A stretch of 64,000 nt of DNA. Source: Croceibacterium_B sp963783195 (GTDB lineage: Bacteria > Pseudomonadota > Alphaproteobacteria > Sphingomonadales > Sphingomonadaceae). The stretch spans positions 1,736,001 to 1,800,000 of the forward strand of contig CAWAMV010000004.1 in NCBI GenBank assembly GCA_963783195.1, given 5' to 3'. Of this stretch, positions 25,759 to 35,324 are shown piece by piece. Position numbers and translations under genes: made by a program. Numbering within the stretch: position 1 is the stretch's first letter; every line of letters begins with the position of its first letter. Below the pieces are notes generated by a model that saw only the letters and a list, made by a program, of their open reading frames with translations, did not search any database and had not been told where the DNA came from.

Positions 25759-28290
25759 ATGTTCCGTGAAACCGAAGACTTGAACGTTTCGACACCCGTT
25801 ACCGGCGGAGTGTTCAGCAGTGGTGCGCTGGCGGCACCCCCTCCGCGACTGGGGGATGACCTGCCCGCCGGAAGCGTTGGCGCGGGCGCCATAACCGTCG
25901 GCACGAGCGTGTCGGTCAACATCGAGACCAAGGGCGACCACGACTGGTACGCAGTCACACTGGAGGCGGGGAAGACCTACACGATCCATACCACGTTCGA
26001 CGCAAGCAACACCGACGCCTATCTCAGTCTGCGCAACGCCAGCGGAGGCGAGGTTGCGGCAAACGATGACGGCGGCGAGCGCAACAACGCGCTGATTTCC
26101 TACACCCCGACCGTGAGCGGAACATTCTACATCGATGCCGGCACGTGGGACAACCTGACAACCGGCAGCTTCTATCTCTCGGTGGCACAGGACCCGCCGC
26201 CCGGCCCCGACGCCATGGGAGAGACGGCGGCGACGGCTGGTACGCTCGCCGTGAACGGGAGTGTCAACGGCGTGCTGGAAACGGGTACCGATCACGACTG
26301 GTATGCGATCTCGCTCCAAGCAGGTCAGACCTATCTTTTTCGCACCGGGGCGACAACTCCGGACGCCGAAATCGACACCCAGCTGACCCTGCGCGATGCC
26401 GGCGGGAACCAGATGCTGACCAACGATGACGTGGGCGAGGGCGTGTTTTCGGGCATTCGCTTCACTCCTACGTCATCCGGTACCTATTATCTCGATGTGA
26501 GCGGGACGATCGGCGGCGCGTCGCCATTCAACCTCACGGCGTTCAAGGCGCCCACGCCCACGGTCTTCACGAACGACCAGATCGCGCTCCAGCTTACAGA
26601 GGGCTATTGGCAGCGCTACGATCACCATTTCGACGTCACCGCTGGCGGGACGCTGACATACAACGTCACCGGATTGACTGCGGCCGGGCAGGCACTGGCG
26701 CGGGAGGCCGTCGCCATCTGGGGCGATGTGACAGGCATCCGGTTTGCGGAGGTCACGACCGGTGGCCAGATCGTCTACGACGACGAGGAGGACGGTGCCT
26801 TCGCGAGCTCCGAGTACGTAGGCACGACCACGACCTCGGCCAAGGTCAACATCGATAAGACGTGGCTCACGAAATACGGCGACCAGGTCGGCGACTATCC
26901 GTTCCAGGCGTACCTGCACGAGACCGGCCACGCACTCGGTCTCGGACACGCGGGCAACTACAACAACGACGCCGACTTCGCTTTCGATTCGATCTATCTC
27001 AACGACAGTTGGGCCACGACGGTCATGTCGTACTTCTCGCAAGGCGAGAGCACCTACTTCGACGGCCTGGGCTTTTCGGAACAGTTCATCGTCACGCCGA
27101 TGGCCGCGGACGGAGTCGCCGTGGCCAACCTTTATGGCGTCGCGACGACGACGCGCACCGGCAATACCGTATACGGCTTCAACAGCACGGCCGACCGTGC
27201 GTTTTACAACGCCGGCACCTTCACCGGCGTCAGCTACACCATCTTCGACAACGGCGGGGTCGACACGCTCGACTTCTCCGGGTTCGGCCAGAACCAGGTC
27301 ATCACTCTCGTTCCCGAGGCTTTCAGCAACGTCGGCGGGCTGATCGGCAACGTGGTCATCGCGCGCGGGAGCGTCATCGAGAACGCGATCGCCGGGCCGG
27401 GCAACGACCTGATCATCGGCAACGACGTAGCAAACGTGCTGCGGGGCGGCGCGGGTGACGATCTGCTTGCCGGTCATTCCGGTGCCGACACCCTCGATGG
27501 CGGGTCCGGCGTCGATACGATCAGCTATGCCGGCGACGCGGGAGCGATCTTCATCAACCTCACGCTCGGGCAGGGTTACGGCAACGCCGCGCAAGGCGAC
27601 GTGTTCGTATCCATCGAGAACGTGATCGGCACCGACTATAATGACTTCATAATCGGCGACCCGGGCGTGAACCGGCTTGATGGGGCGCTGGGCAACGACA
27701 TCATCATCGGCGCCGTCGGCCCGGACGTGATCATCGGCGGCGGTGGCCTCGACTGGGCGAGCTACGAGGATAACTCGGGCGTGGTGTTCATCAACCTGAC
27801 CCTCGCGCGCGGGTACAACAACGCCGCAGAAGGCGACTCGTATTCGGGGATCGAGAACCTCGTTGGCGGGCTCATGGACGACTTCTTCATCGGCGACGAG
27901 GGCGCCAATCGCCTCAATGGCGCGATGGGGGCTGATACGCTGCTCGGTGCAGGTGGGGCGGACATATTCATGTTCACCTATGCCCCCGGCGCGACGAGCG
28001 TCTGGGGCGGTCCCAACGTCGACCTGATCCTCGATTTCCATTCGGGCGAGGACATCATCGAACTTTCGTCCGCAGCTTTTCCCGGACTTGCCGCCGGCGG
28101 TATCCCGACCGGTGCATTCGCGCTTGGTACCGTGGCAGCCGATGCAGACGACCGGATCGTCTATGACCAGGCGAGCGGACACCTCTGGTTCGATCCCGAT
28201 GGCGCAGGGGGGCAGGCGGCCCTGCTGTTCGCCACCCTGGGCGAAACATCGCACCCGGCAATTGCGGCGACGGATTTCGCGGTGGTGTGA
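25759..28290 (+). CDS. Serralysin-type M10 metalloprotease with PPC domains and RTX repeats
   Basis: 843 residues without an N-terminal signal, as expected for type I secretion. Two PPC (pre-peptidase C-terminal) domains occupy about 30-145 and 150-265 (GDHDWYAVTLEAGKTY, TDHDWYAISLQAGQTY). The catalytic domain follows with HETGHALGLGH zinc site (about 392-402) and the Met-turn VMSYFS (about 423). The last 260 residues carry Ca-binding RTX nonapeptides (RGGAGDDLLAG, LDGGSGVDTISYAG, LNGAMGADTLLGAGGADIFMF) and the serralysin C-terminal domain. An alternative TTG at 25741 exists; ATG 25759 is preferred. No type I exporter genes are adjacent. PPC domains ahead of the protease domain are unusual for classical serralysins. 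Confidence 0.9.
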   Translation: MFRETEDLNVSTPVTGGVFSSGALAAPPPRLGDDLPAGSVGAGAITVGTSVSVNIETKGDHDWYAVTLEAGKTYTIHTTFDASNTDAYLSLRNASGGEVAANDDGGERNNALISYTPTVSGTFYIDAGTWDNLTTGSFYLSVAQDPPPGPDAMGETAATAGTLAVNGSVNGVLETGTDHDWYAISLQAGQTYLFRTGATTPDAEIDTQLTLRDAGGNQMLTNDDVGEGVFSGIRFTPTSSGTYYLDVSGTIGGASPFNLTAFKAPTPTVFTNDQIALQLTEGYWQRYDHHFDVTAGGTLTYNVTGLTAAGQALAREAVAIWGDVTGIRFAEVTTGGQIVYDDEEDGAFASSEYVGTTTTSAKVNIDKTWLTKYGDQVGDYPFQAYLHETGHALGLGHAGNYNNDADFAFDSIYLNDSWATTVMSYFSQGESTYFDGLGFSEQFIVTPMAADGVAVANLYGVATTTRTGNTVYGFNSTADRAFYNAGTFTGVSYTIFDNGGVDTLDFSGFGQNQVITLVPEAFSNVGGLIGNVVIARGSVIENAIAGPGNDLIIGNDVANVLRGGAGDDLLAGHSGADTLDGGSGVDTISYAGDAGAIFINLTLGQGYGNAAQGDVFVSIENVIGTDYNDFIIGDPGVNRLDGALGNDIIIGAVGPDVIIGGGGLDWASYEDNSGVVFINLTLARGYNNAAEGDSYSGIENLVGGLMDDFFIGDEGANRLNGAMGADTLLGAGGADIFMFTYAPGATSVWGGPNVDLILDFHSGEDIIELSSAAFPGLAAGGIPTGAFALGTVAADADDRIVYDQASGHLWFDPDGAGGQAALLFATLGETSHPAIAATDFAVV

Positions 28291-28355
28291 GAGCCGGGCG
28301 CGAGCGGGACCAACTTCACTTGGCGTTCATTCGCGGGCTGGCTATAGGCCCCTCC

Positions 28356-29161
28356 ATGCTTCGCCAGACAGCCCGCGCCACCCGCGCCGTCGCCATTGCC
28401 TCCGTCGCCGCGCTTGCCCTTTCGGGCTGCGCCATGCTGGGCGGCAAAAAGGGGGGGACACCGCCTACGTCGCGCGCGATGTCGAATCGCTTTATGGGGA
28501 GGCGAAGGATCGCCTGGACGCGGGCGATACCAAGATCGCCGCCGCGCTGTTCGACGAGGTGGAGCGCCAGCATCCCTATTCGCCGTGGGCGCGGCGCGCG
28601 CAGTTGATGGGCGCATTTACGAATTACGTTCGCAAGGATTACGACAAGGCGATCGAGGGGGCGCAGCGCTTCCTGTCGATTCACCCGGGCAACAAGGACG
28701 CGCCTTACGCCTACTACCTGATCGCGCTCAGCTACTATGAGCAGATCAGCGACGTCGACCGCGACCAGCGGGTTACCCAGCAGGCGCTGACCGCGCTCGA
28801 GGAAGTGAACCGGCGCTATCCGAATACCCGCTACGCCGCCGACGCGCGGCTCAAGGTCGATCTGGTGCACGACCACCTCGCGGGCAAGGAAATGGAGATC
28901 GGCCGCTATTACGAGCGGGCCGGCCGCTGGCTCGCCGCGCAGATCCGCTTCCAGAACGTGATCGACAAGTACCAGACCACGAGTCACACGCCCGAGGCGC
29001 TGTTCCGCCTCACGGAGACGAACCTGGCGCTGGGCATCCCGCAGGAAGCGAAGAAGTACTCGGCCGTCCTCGGCGCCAACTACCCGGGCAGCGAATGGTA
29101 CGAGAAGGCTTACGCGCTGATGGAAAAGTACGAGCCGGCGATGGTCGCTTCGGCGAGCTAG
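28356..29161 (+). CDS. bamD: Outer-membrane assembly lipoprotein BamD, frame broken at a G7 tract
   Basis: The ATG at 28356 encodes a lipoprotein signal with lipobox LSGC (MLRQTARATRAVAIASVAAL...). After GGKKGG the frame goes off; the TPR-containing body (DTAYVARDVESLYGEAKD, then YSPWARRAQLMGAFTNY) continues one frame over to TAG at 29161. The slip lies in AAAAAGGGGGGG (5 A, 7 G, 28446-28457). One added G restores a 268-residue BamD, as would a -1 slip there. BamD is normally essential in the BAM complex, so a base-call deletion in the homopolymer is the simplest explanation, with ribosomal or transcriptional slippage as alternatives. Confidence 0.85.
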
Positions 29162-29162
29162 G

Positions 29163-29492
29163 TCAGGCTACCGCGCAGGCGGGGAACCCCGGCGCCCGGC
29201 TGGTTTCCAACAAGTCCGCCAGTTCTCCCTGGCGCAGCGCCTGGGCGAAACGCACGCCGACGAAGCCGTCGTGCGCCCATCGTACCTTGCCCGGCAAGCG
29301 GGTGCCGTCGTCGAGTTCCACCGTCACGTCCTGGTCGGCCGTGTAGGAAAGCGAATCCGCGTTGCTGATCCGGCAGCCTTCGGACGACAGCTCGATCATC
29401 AGGCCGCCGCGCTTCTTCACCGGTCCTCCGCGCAGCATGACCGAGCGCCGGACGGCGAAGCGCTTGTGCGCGCGAATGACAAGGACAGACAC
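29163..29492 (-). CDS. Stand-alone PilZ domain protein
   Basis: About 109 residues from a GTG at 29492. PilZ signatures: RxxxR in RFAVR (about residues 11-15) and a near-consensus ELSSEG in place of D/NxSxxG. The rest, DVTVELDDGTRLPGKVRWAH, is the usual PilZ beta-barrel. It may bind c-di-GMP, though Glu replaces the usual Asp/Asn. It converges on bamD with a 1-nt gap and is divergent from recN. The start is uncertain because the frame is open far upstream, antisense to recN. Confidence 0.7.
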   Translation of the reverse strand: MSVLVIRAHKRFAVRRSVMLRGGPVKKRGGLMIELSSEGCRISNADSLSYTADQDVTVELDDGTRLPGKVRWAHDGFVGVRFAQALRQGELADLLETSRAPGFPACAVA

Positions 29493-29627
29493 TTCGGCGA
29501 ACCCCTTTTCCCCTTGGTTATCCACAAGACACCAAAGCGACGTTAAGATTTCCTTTCGCTGGATGGGTTTGTCGCAATAATTGCGAGCGTTGCGGAGCGC
29601 TCGCGCGGCCCTTAATGCTGGCGACGA

Positions 29628-31293
29628 ATGCTCACCCGGCTTTCCATTCGCAACATCGTGCTTATCGAAGCGCTCGACCTGGCTTTCACCGGCGGGCTCG
29701 GCGTGCTCACCGGCGAGACGGGGGCCGGCAAGTCGATCCTGCTCGATGCACTCGGACTCGTGCTGGGCAACCGGGCCGACAGCGGTCTGGTCCGCGCCGG
29801 CGCGGACAGGGGCAGCGCGACCGCAACCTTCGAGTTCGCCGATCTGCCCGCGCCGGTGCGCGACGTGCTCGACGATGCCGAGGTGGAGCTCGAGCCCGGC
29901 GAGCCGCTGATCCTGCGCCGCACTCTGAAAGCCGATGGCGGCAGCAAGGCCTACGTCAACGACCAGCCCGTCGGCGTGGCGCTGCTGCGCGAACTTGGCG
30001 CCGGCACTGGTCGAACTGCACGGCCAGCACGACGACCGCGGGCTGGTCAACCCGCGCGGCCATCGCGCATTGCTCGATCGCTATGCCGGTGCCGACGTCG
30101 CCGGGGTCGAAGCGGCCTGGCGTGAATGGCGGTCGGCCGAATCCGAGCTGGCCGAAGCACGGGCGGGGATCGAGCAGGCCAAGGCGGAGCAGGACCTGCT
30201 GCTCGCGCACCTATCCGAATTGACCGCCATGGAGCCGCAGGAAGGTGAGGAGGACAAGCTCGCCGGCGCACGCGCCGACATGCAGAAGGGCGAGAAACTC
30301 GCGGGCGATCTCGAGGAGCTGCGGGCGTTGTGGGACGGCTCCGATTCGGCGCTCGCCACGCTGCGCGGCGCCGCGCGGCGGCTCGACCGCATCGCCGGGG
30401 AACATCCGTTGCTGGCCGAGGCGCTCGCTGCACTCGACCGCGCAGTGATCGAAGCGGGCGAGGCGGAAGACAAGCTTTCCGCCGCGGCCGAGGCGCTGAC
30501 TCACGACCCGGCTGAACTCGACCGCATAGAAACCCGCCTGTTTGAGCTGCGCGCGCTGGCCCGCAAACACCGCGTCGATGTCGACGAACTGCCGGCCGAG
30601 ATGCGCCGGATGCGCGAACAGCTCGACGCCATCGAAACGGCCGACGCGCATATTGCCGATCTGGAAAAAGCCGAGCGCGCCGCTCACGAGGTTTACCGCG
30701 CACGGGCCGAGGCTCTCCACGCGACACGCGTCGCAGCCGCGCTGCGGCTCGACGAGGCGGTCGCCGCCGAGCTCGCCCCGCTCAAGCTCGATTCGGCCCG
30801 CTTCCGCACCTCGGTCGCCGACCTGCCGGAAGAACGCTGGGGCGCAAGGGGAATGGATGCGGTGGAATTCCTCATTGCCACCAATCCCGGCGCGGATTTC
30901 GCGCCGCTGGGCAAGATCGCCTCGGGCGGCGAGCTCAGCCGCTTCATCCTGGCCCTCAAGGTCGCGCTGGCTGAGCAGGGCGGGGCGGCAACGGTGATCT
31001 TCGACGAGATCGACCGCGGCGTCGGCGGTGCGGTGGCGAGTGCCATTGGCGAGCGGCTGGCCCGGCTCGCCAGCGGCGGCCAACTTCTCGCCGTCACGCA
31101 CAGTCCGCAGGTCGCCGCACGCGGGGGCACGCACTACGTCATCGCCAAGTCGAGCGAGGGCACGGTCACCCGCACTTCGGTCCACCTGCTCGATGCCGCC
31201 GGCCGGCAGGAGGAGATCGCCCGCATGCTCTCGGGCGCCGAGATCACCAGCGAGGCGCGGGCGCAGGCGGACAGGTTGCTGGAGGGGGTCTAG
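29628..31293 (+). CDS. recN: DNA repair protein RecN, interrupted by a one-base insertion
   Basis: The first frame encodes MLTRLSIRNIVLIEALDLAF and the Walker A GETGAGKS (about residues 29-36). The second frame carries the coiled-coil middle, the ABC signature KIASGGELSRFILA, Walker B VIFDEIDRGVGG and the D-loop/His region AVTHSPQVAARG. The two meet at LLRELAPALVELHGQHDD if one G of the pair 29997-29998 is removed, giving a normal RecN of about 554 residues. RecN is an SMC-like ATPase in double-strand break repair. The break is probably a sequencing indel, but a true frameshift cannot be excluded. Confidence 0.85.
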
Positions 31294-31339
31294 CCCCGCC
31301 CGAACGGAACCTGCCGCAGCCTGCCCCGTTCGCCAATAC

Positions 31340-32050
31340 ATGGGGCACGCCGAATTTCCACGCTGGCTCGACCTGCTTTCGATTGCCAGCCTGGCGATCG
31401 GCTTCGCCTGTGCCATCGCCGTCGCCACCGACGTTATCCGGCATCCGCAGAAGATGCGCGTCATGGGCCTGGTCTGGCCGCTGACCTGCCTGTTTGGCGG
31501 ACCGCTGTGGGTCTGGCTCTACTGGCAGTTCGGGCGACCGAAGGGCGAGGGCATTCCCGGAAAAGAGCCGCCGTTCTGGGCCGCGGTCGCCAAGGGGGCG
31601 AGCCATTGCGGCGCGGGCTGCACGCTGGGCGACATCGTCGCCGAGTGGTCGGCGTTCGCCTTTCCCGCCATTGCCATCTGGTTCGGGTGGCACTCGCTGT
31701 TCGGTGAGAGGATCTTCGCCGTCTGGATCGTGGACTACATCGTCGCCTTCCTCATCGGTGTCGGCTTCCAGTATTTCACCATCGTGCCCATGCGCGACCT
31801 GTCGCCCGGCAAGGGTATCATCGCGGCAGCCAAGGCCGACATCCTCTCCATAACCTCGTGGCAGGTCGGGATGTACGGGCTGATGGCGGTGTTCCAGTTC
31901 GCCTGGTTCAAGGCATCTTTCGGGGGTGTGGCGCATGTCGACACGCCGGAATTCTGGTTCGCCATGCAACTCGCCATGCTGGCGGGCTTTCTCACCGCCT
32001 ATCCGACCAACTGGTGGCTGATCCGGGCCGGGCTCAAGGAGAAGATGTAG
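31340..32050 (+). CDS. DUF4396 membrane protein
   Basis: 236 residues. After the start (MGHAEFPRWLDLLSIASLAI) there are about five to six hydrophobic segments, a Cys/His stretch ASHCGAGCTLGDIVAEW (about 95-111), FTIVPMRDLSPGKGI, and a C-terminal AYPTNWWLIRAGLKEKM, which match DUF4396. The invariant SHCGAGC could bind a metal, but the function is unknown. It lies 46 nt after recN and 40 nt before ligA on the same strand. Confidence 0.78.
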   Translation: MGHAEFPRWLDLLSIASLAIGFACAIAVATDVIRHPQKMRVMGLVWPLTCLFGGPLWVWLYWQFGRPKGEGIPGKEPPFWAAVAKGASHCGAGCTLGDIVAEWSAFAFPAIAIWFGWHSLFGERIFAVWIVDYIVAFLIGVGFQYFTIVPMRDLSPGKGIIAAAKADILSITSWQVGMYGLMAVFQFAWFKASFGGVAHVDTPEFWFAMQLAMLAGFLTAYPTNWWLIRAGLKEKM

Positions 32051-32090
32051 AAGGCTGGAAAGCGCTCCCAAATCGGGCGATAGCGGCGCG

Positions 32091-34208
32091 ATGAACGCGA
32101 ATCCCGCCGACCTTTCCGAAGCCGATGCCGCAAACGAACTGATGCGGCTGGCCAAGCAGATCGCCCACCACAACAGGCTCTATCACGCCGAGGACTCGCC
32201 GGAGATTTCCGACGCGGAATACGATGCGCTTGTGCGGCGCAATGCCGAACTCGAGGCAGCCTTCCCGCATCTTGCTCGCACGGACAGCCCAAGCGCTGTC
32301 GTGGGTCACGAGATCGCTGCTTCGCCGCTAGGCAAGGTGCGCCACGAGGTCCGCATGATGAGCCTCGACAACGCTTTTTCCGACGAGGAGGTCGAGGAAT
32401 TCGTCGCCCGCGTCAGGCGCTTCCTGGCCCTGGGCGACGACGTGCCGCTGCCCTTTACCGCCGAGGACAAGATCGACGGCCTGTCCTGTTCGCTTCGCTA
32501 CGAGAACGGCGCACTGGTGCGGGCATCGACGCGGGGCGATGGTGAGGTCGGTGAAGACGTCACGCCCAACGTCGCGCACATCCCCGACATACCGCAACAG
32601 CTGGACGGCGCGGCTCCGGCCGTATTCGAGGTGCGCGGCGAAGTGTACATGGAAAAACAGGCGTTTACCGCACTCAACGAAGGCCTGATGGAAGAGGCCC
32701 GCGCGAAGGCGGAGGAAAGGGGTGAAGGCTTCGACGAAACCGCCATCCGCCAGTTCGCCACTCCGCGCAATGCTGCGGCCGGTTCGCTGCGGCAGAAGGA
32801 CCCGCGTGTCACCGCGGCGCGTCCGCTGCGCTTCCTGGCCCATGGGTGGGGCGCTGCATCGGAAGTCCCGGCGGACACCCAGGAAGGCATGATGCGGCGC
32901 ATCGCCGATTGGGGACTGCCGATTTCGCCGGATCTCGAGTTGTGTCATTCTACCGCGCAAATGCTGCAGCAATACCGCAGCATCGGAGAGCGCAGGGCGG
33001 GCCTGCCCTATGACATCGACGGCGTCGTCTACAAGGTCAACGAGCTTGCCCTGCAGCAGCGTCTCGGCGCGGTCGGCAAGGCTCCGCGCTGGGCGCTGGC
33101 GCACAAGTTCCCCGCCGAACAGGCCGAAACGACCCTGGAGACGATCGACATTCAGGTTGGCCGCACGGGCAAGCTGACGCCGGTGGGGAGGCTCTCCGGC
33201 GTGCTGGTCGGCGGGGTGACGGTCTACAACGTCACGCTGCACAACCGCGACGAGATCGCCCGGCTCGGCCTGCGCGAGGGCGACCGGGTCGTCATCCAGC
33301 GCGCCGGCGACGTTATCCCGCAGGTGGTCGACAACCTGACCCGCGACACGAAGCGCGAACCTTACGTCTTTCCCGATCACTGCCCGGTCTGCGGCAGCGA
33401 GGCGGTGGCCGAGGAAGGCGGGGTCGACGTGCGCTGCACCGGCGGGCTCGTGTGCAAGGCGCAGCAATTCGAGCGCTTGCGCCACTTCGTCAGCCGCGCC
33501 GCGCTCGATATCGAGGGGCTCGGAGAAAAGACTATCGCCGAGTTCATGGAACTTGGCTGGCTCGACCGCGGACCGGGCGACATCTTCCGGCTGAAGCAGC
33601 ACCGAAACGAGCTGCTGGGCCGGGAGGGTTGGCAGGAGAAGTCGGTCACCGCGCTGCTCGCCGCGATCGAAGCCAAGCGCGAGCCCGACGCCGCGCGACT
33701 CCTTTTCGGCCTCGGCATTCGCCACGTGGGCGCGGTGACGGCGCGCGACCTGATGAAACGTTTCCATGATCTGCGCGCCCTGCGTAATACTGCCGAAAAG
33801 GCGCGAGCGGGGGACGATGGGGCGATTTCCGAACTCACCGGCATCGACGGCGTCGGCCCGGTCGTGGTCGAGGCGCTCGGTGACTTCTTCCACGAGGAGC
33901 ACAATCGCGCCGTGTGGGACGACCTTCTGTCCGAAGTCTCACCCCCGCGCTTCGAGGTGCAGACGACCGCCAGTGCGGTGTCGGGCAAGACGGTCGTCTT
34001 CACCGGCAAGCTCGAGACCATGAGCCGCGACGAGGCCAAGGCACAGGCTGAGCGTCTTGGTGCCAAGGCCGCCGGCTCGGTCAGCGCCCAGACCGACTTG
34101 GTCGTCGCCGGGCCGGGCGCGGGCAGCAAGCTCAAGAAGGCCGCCGACCTGGGGATCGAGGTGATCGACGAGGCGGCCTGGGCGGAGATCGTCAAGGCCG
34201 CCGGCTAG
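32091..34208 (+). CDS. ligA: NAD+-dependent DNA ligase
   Basis: 705 residues. Domains in order: Ia (YHxxDxPEISDAEYDAL-like YHAEDSPEISDAEYD), adenylation domain with the nucleotidyl-Lys motif EDKIDGLS (about residue 127), OB fold, four-Cys zinc finger (CPVCGS ... RCTGGLVC, about 437-462), HhH repeats (FGLGIRHVGAVTARDL, TGIDGVGPVVVEAL) and a C-terminal BRCT domain (SGKTVVFTGKLETMSRDEAK). It seals nicks in replication and repair using NAD+. Length and motifs are normal. It overlaps no neighbour and is co-oriented with recN. Confidence 0.98.
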   Translation: MNANPADLSEADAANELMRLAKQIAHHNRLYHAEDSPEISDAEYDALVRRNAELEAAFPHLARTDSPSAVVGHEIAASPLGKVRHEVRMMSLDNAFSDEEVEEFVARVRRFLALGDDVPLPFTAEDKIDGLSCSLRYENGALVRASTRGDGEVGEDVTPNVAHIPDIPQQLDGAAPAVFEVRGEVYMEKQAFTALNEGLMEEARAKAEERGEGFDETAIRQFATPRNAAAGSLRQKDPRVTAARPLRFLAHGWGAASEVPADTQEGMMRRIADWGLPISPDLELCHSTAQMLQQYRSIGERRAGLPYDIDGVVYKVNELALQQRLGAVGKAPRWALAHKFPAEQAETTLETIDIQVGRTGKLTPVGRLSGVLVGGVTVYNVTLHNRDEIARLGLREGDRVVIQRAGDVIPQVVDNLTRDTKREPYVFPDHCPVCGSEAVAEEGGVDVRCTGGLVCKAQQFERLRHFVSRAALDIEGLGEKTIAEFMELGWLDRGPGDIFRLKQHRNELLGREGWQEKSVTALLAAIEAKREPDAARLLFGLGIRHVGAVTARDLMKRFHDLRALRNTAEKARAGDDGAISELTGIDGVGPVVVEALGDFFHEEHNRAVWDDLLSEVSPPRFEVQTTASAVSGKTVVFTGKLETMSRDEAKAQAERLGAKAAGSVSAQTDLVVAGPGAGSKLKKAADLGIEVIDEAAWAEIVKAAG

Positions 34209-34259
34209 GCCGCCGCCCGCCGCGTTCAAATCGGCGCCATTCGAGCAAAGGCAAAAGCG

Positions 34260-34427
34260 ATGAGCCAAGGCGAGAACAGGAACCTGGGCACCGGGATCGC
34301 CATCGGCATCGCCCTTGGCTCGGCGATCGGGGTCGCGCTGGACAACATCGCGCTCGGGATCGGGATCGGGATTGCACTCGGCGTCGCGATCGGTTCGGCC
34401 CGGGGCGGGAAAGGCGACGACTCCTAG
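34260..34427 (+). CDS. 55-residue glycine-zipper mini-protein
   Basis: The ATG at 34260 encodes MSQGENRNLGTGIAIGIALG followed by an almost repeated GVALDNIALGIGIGIALGVAIG and a short charged tail GGKGDDS. Small-residue GxxxG spacing over about 35 hydrophobic residues suggests a membrane-embedded glycine zipper or a small oligomerising helix pair. It lies 51 nt after ligA and its TAG overlaps the stop of the converging universal stress gene. Similar short proteins occur in sphingomonads; function unknown. Confidence 0.6.
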   Translation: MSQGENRNLGTGIAIGIALGSAIGVALDNIALGIGIGIALGVAIGSARGGKGDDS

Positions 34428-35221
34428 TCGCGCGCGGGCAGCGCCAGCACCGGGCGGGGCGCATCGCGCAGCACCCGTTCGGTCGTGCTGCCGCGCAGCA
34501 TGTCGCGCAGGCCCTGTCGCCCGGCCGTCGGCATGGCGATGAGGTCGGCCTTCAGCGCTGCCACGGTGATCGTTCCCACGATGTCGCCCTCGGCACTGCG
34601 CACCGGGAGATCGCCCTCGGGCCCGGACACCCGCGGCGGCTCCTTGCCGACATGGAACAGGTCGAGCTGCGGCTCGAGATTACCCAGGATCTCGTGCAGG
34701 TAAGCGATAGCCGCTCGAGCCGGCGGGTCGTGGTCCACCGGCATGAGAACGTGGTCGATCCGTAGCGCCCCCTTGTCGTCGATGCAACTGGCCGCATTGG
34801 GGCCGAGGTAAAGCACCGGCACACGCACCTCTTGCGCAACCTGCCCGGAGACGGAGCCCTTCAGCAATCGCTCCAGCCCCGCGCGCCCGTGCGTCGCCAT
34901 GGCCACGAGGTCCGGGCGGTGCGCGGAAAGGAAGCGCGAGAGGCCGTCCACCGCGTCGAGGTCGCGAATCTCCGTCTTGCGCACCTTGACGCCGGTTTGA
35001 GCCTCGATGTCCTCGACCGTCGCGTCGGGTCCCAGAATGCCCCATTTTTGCAACGCATCGCGCACGTGGGGGAATCCGCCGAAGCTGTCCTCGGCGCCCG
35101 GGGCGTGGACGTGCAGCAGGTGCAGCGTTGCGCGATTGGCAATCGCCAGGGCGAGCGCGTGTTCGAAGGCGGCAAGCCCTTCATGTGAGAAATCGGTCGG
35201 ATGGGCGATGGTCTGGAGCAT
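34424..35221 (-). CDS. Universal stress protein, two tandem Usp domains
   Basis: 265 residues with two Usp folds. The first (residues 1-145) has PTDFSHEGLAAFEHALALA and THGRAGLERLLKGSVSGQV, whose GxxG...GS pattern is the ATP-binding loop. The second (about 150-265) has MPVDHDPPARAAIAYLHEI and AGRQGLRDMLRGSTTERVL. Usp proteins are cytoplasmic stress factors. The frame is open to 35302, but the Met at 35221 starts a Usp domain and follows GGAAAGG. It is divergent from the MFS transporter (103 nt). Confidence 0.88.
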   Translation of the reverse strand: MLQTIAHPTDFSHEGLAAFEHALALAIANRATLHLLHVHAPGAEDSFGGFPHVRDALQKWGILGPDATVEDIEAQTGVKVRKTEIRDLDAVDGLSRFLSAHRPDLVAMATHGRAGLERLLKGSVSGQVAQEVRVPVLYLGPNAASCIDDKGALRIDHVLMPVDHDPPARAAIAYLHEILGNLEPQLDLFHVGKEPPRVSGPEGDLPVRSAEGDIVGTITVAALKADLIAMPTAGRQGLRDMLRGSTTERVLRDAPRPVLALPARD

Positions 35222-35324
35222 GGGTATCCTTTCCCGCCGTCTGGCGGCCACGTGTCCGATCCGGTAACCGGCCCCGGTAGCATCGCCATTGACTAAGGGC
35301 AAAATGCCGGCGGGGGGAGAAACA

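Noticed and set aside
26473..28254. Long minus-strand frame opposite the serralysin
   Set aside because: It is the complement of RTX repeats and gives a Val/Asp/Glu-rich chain without motifs.
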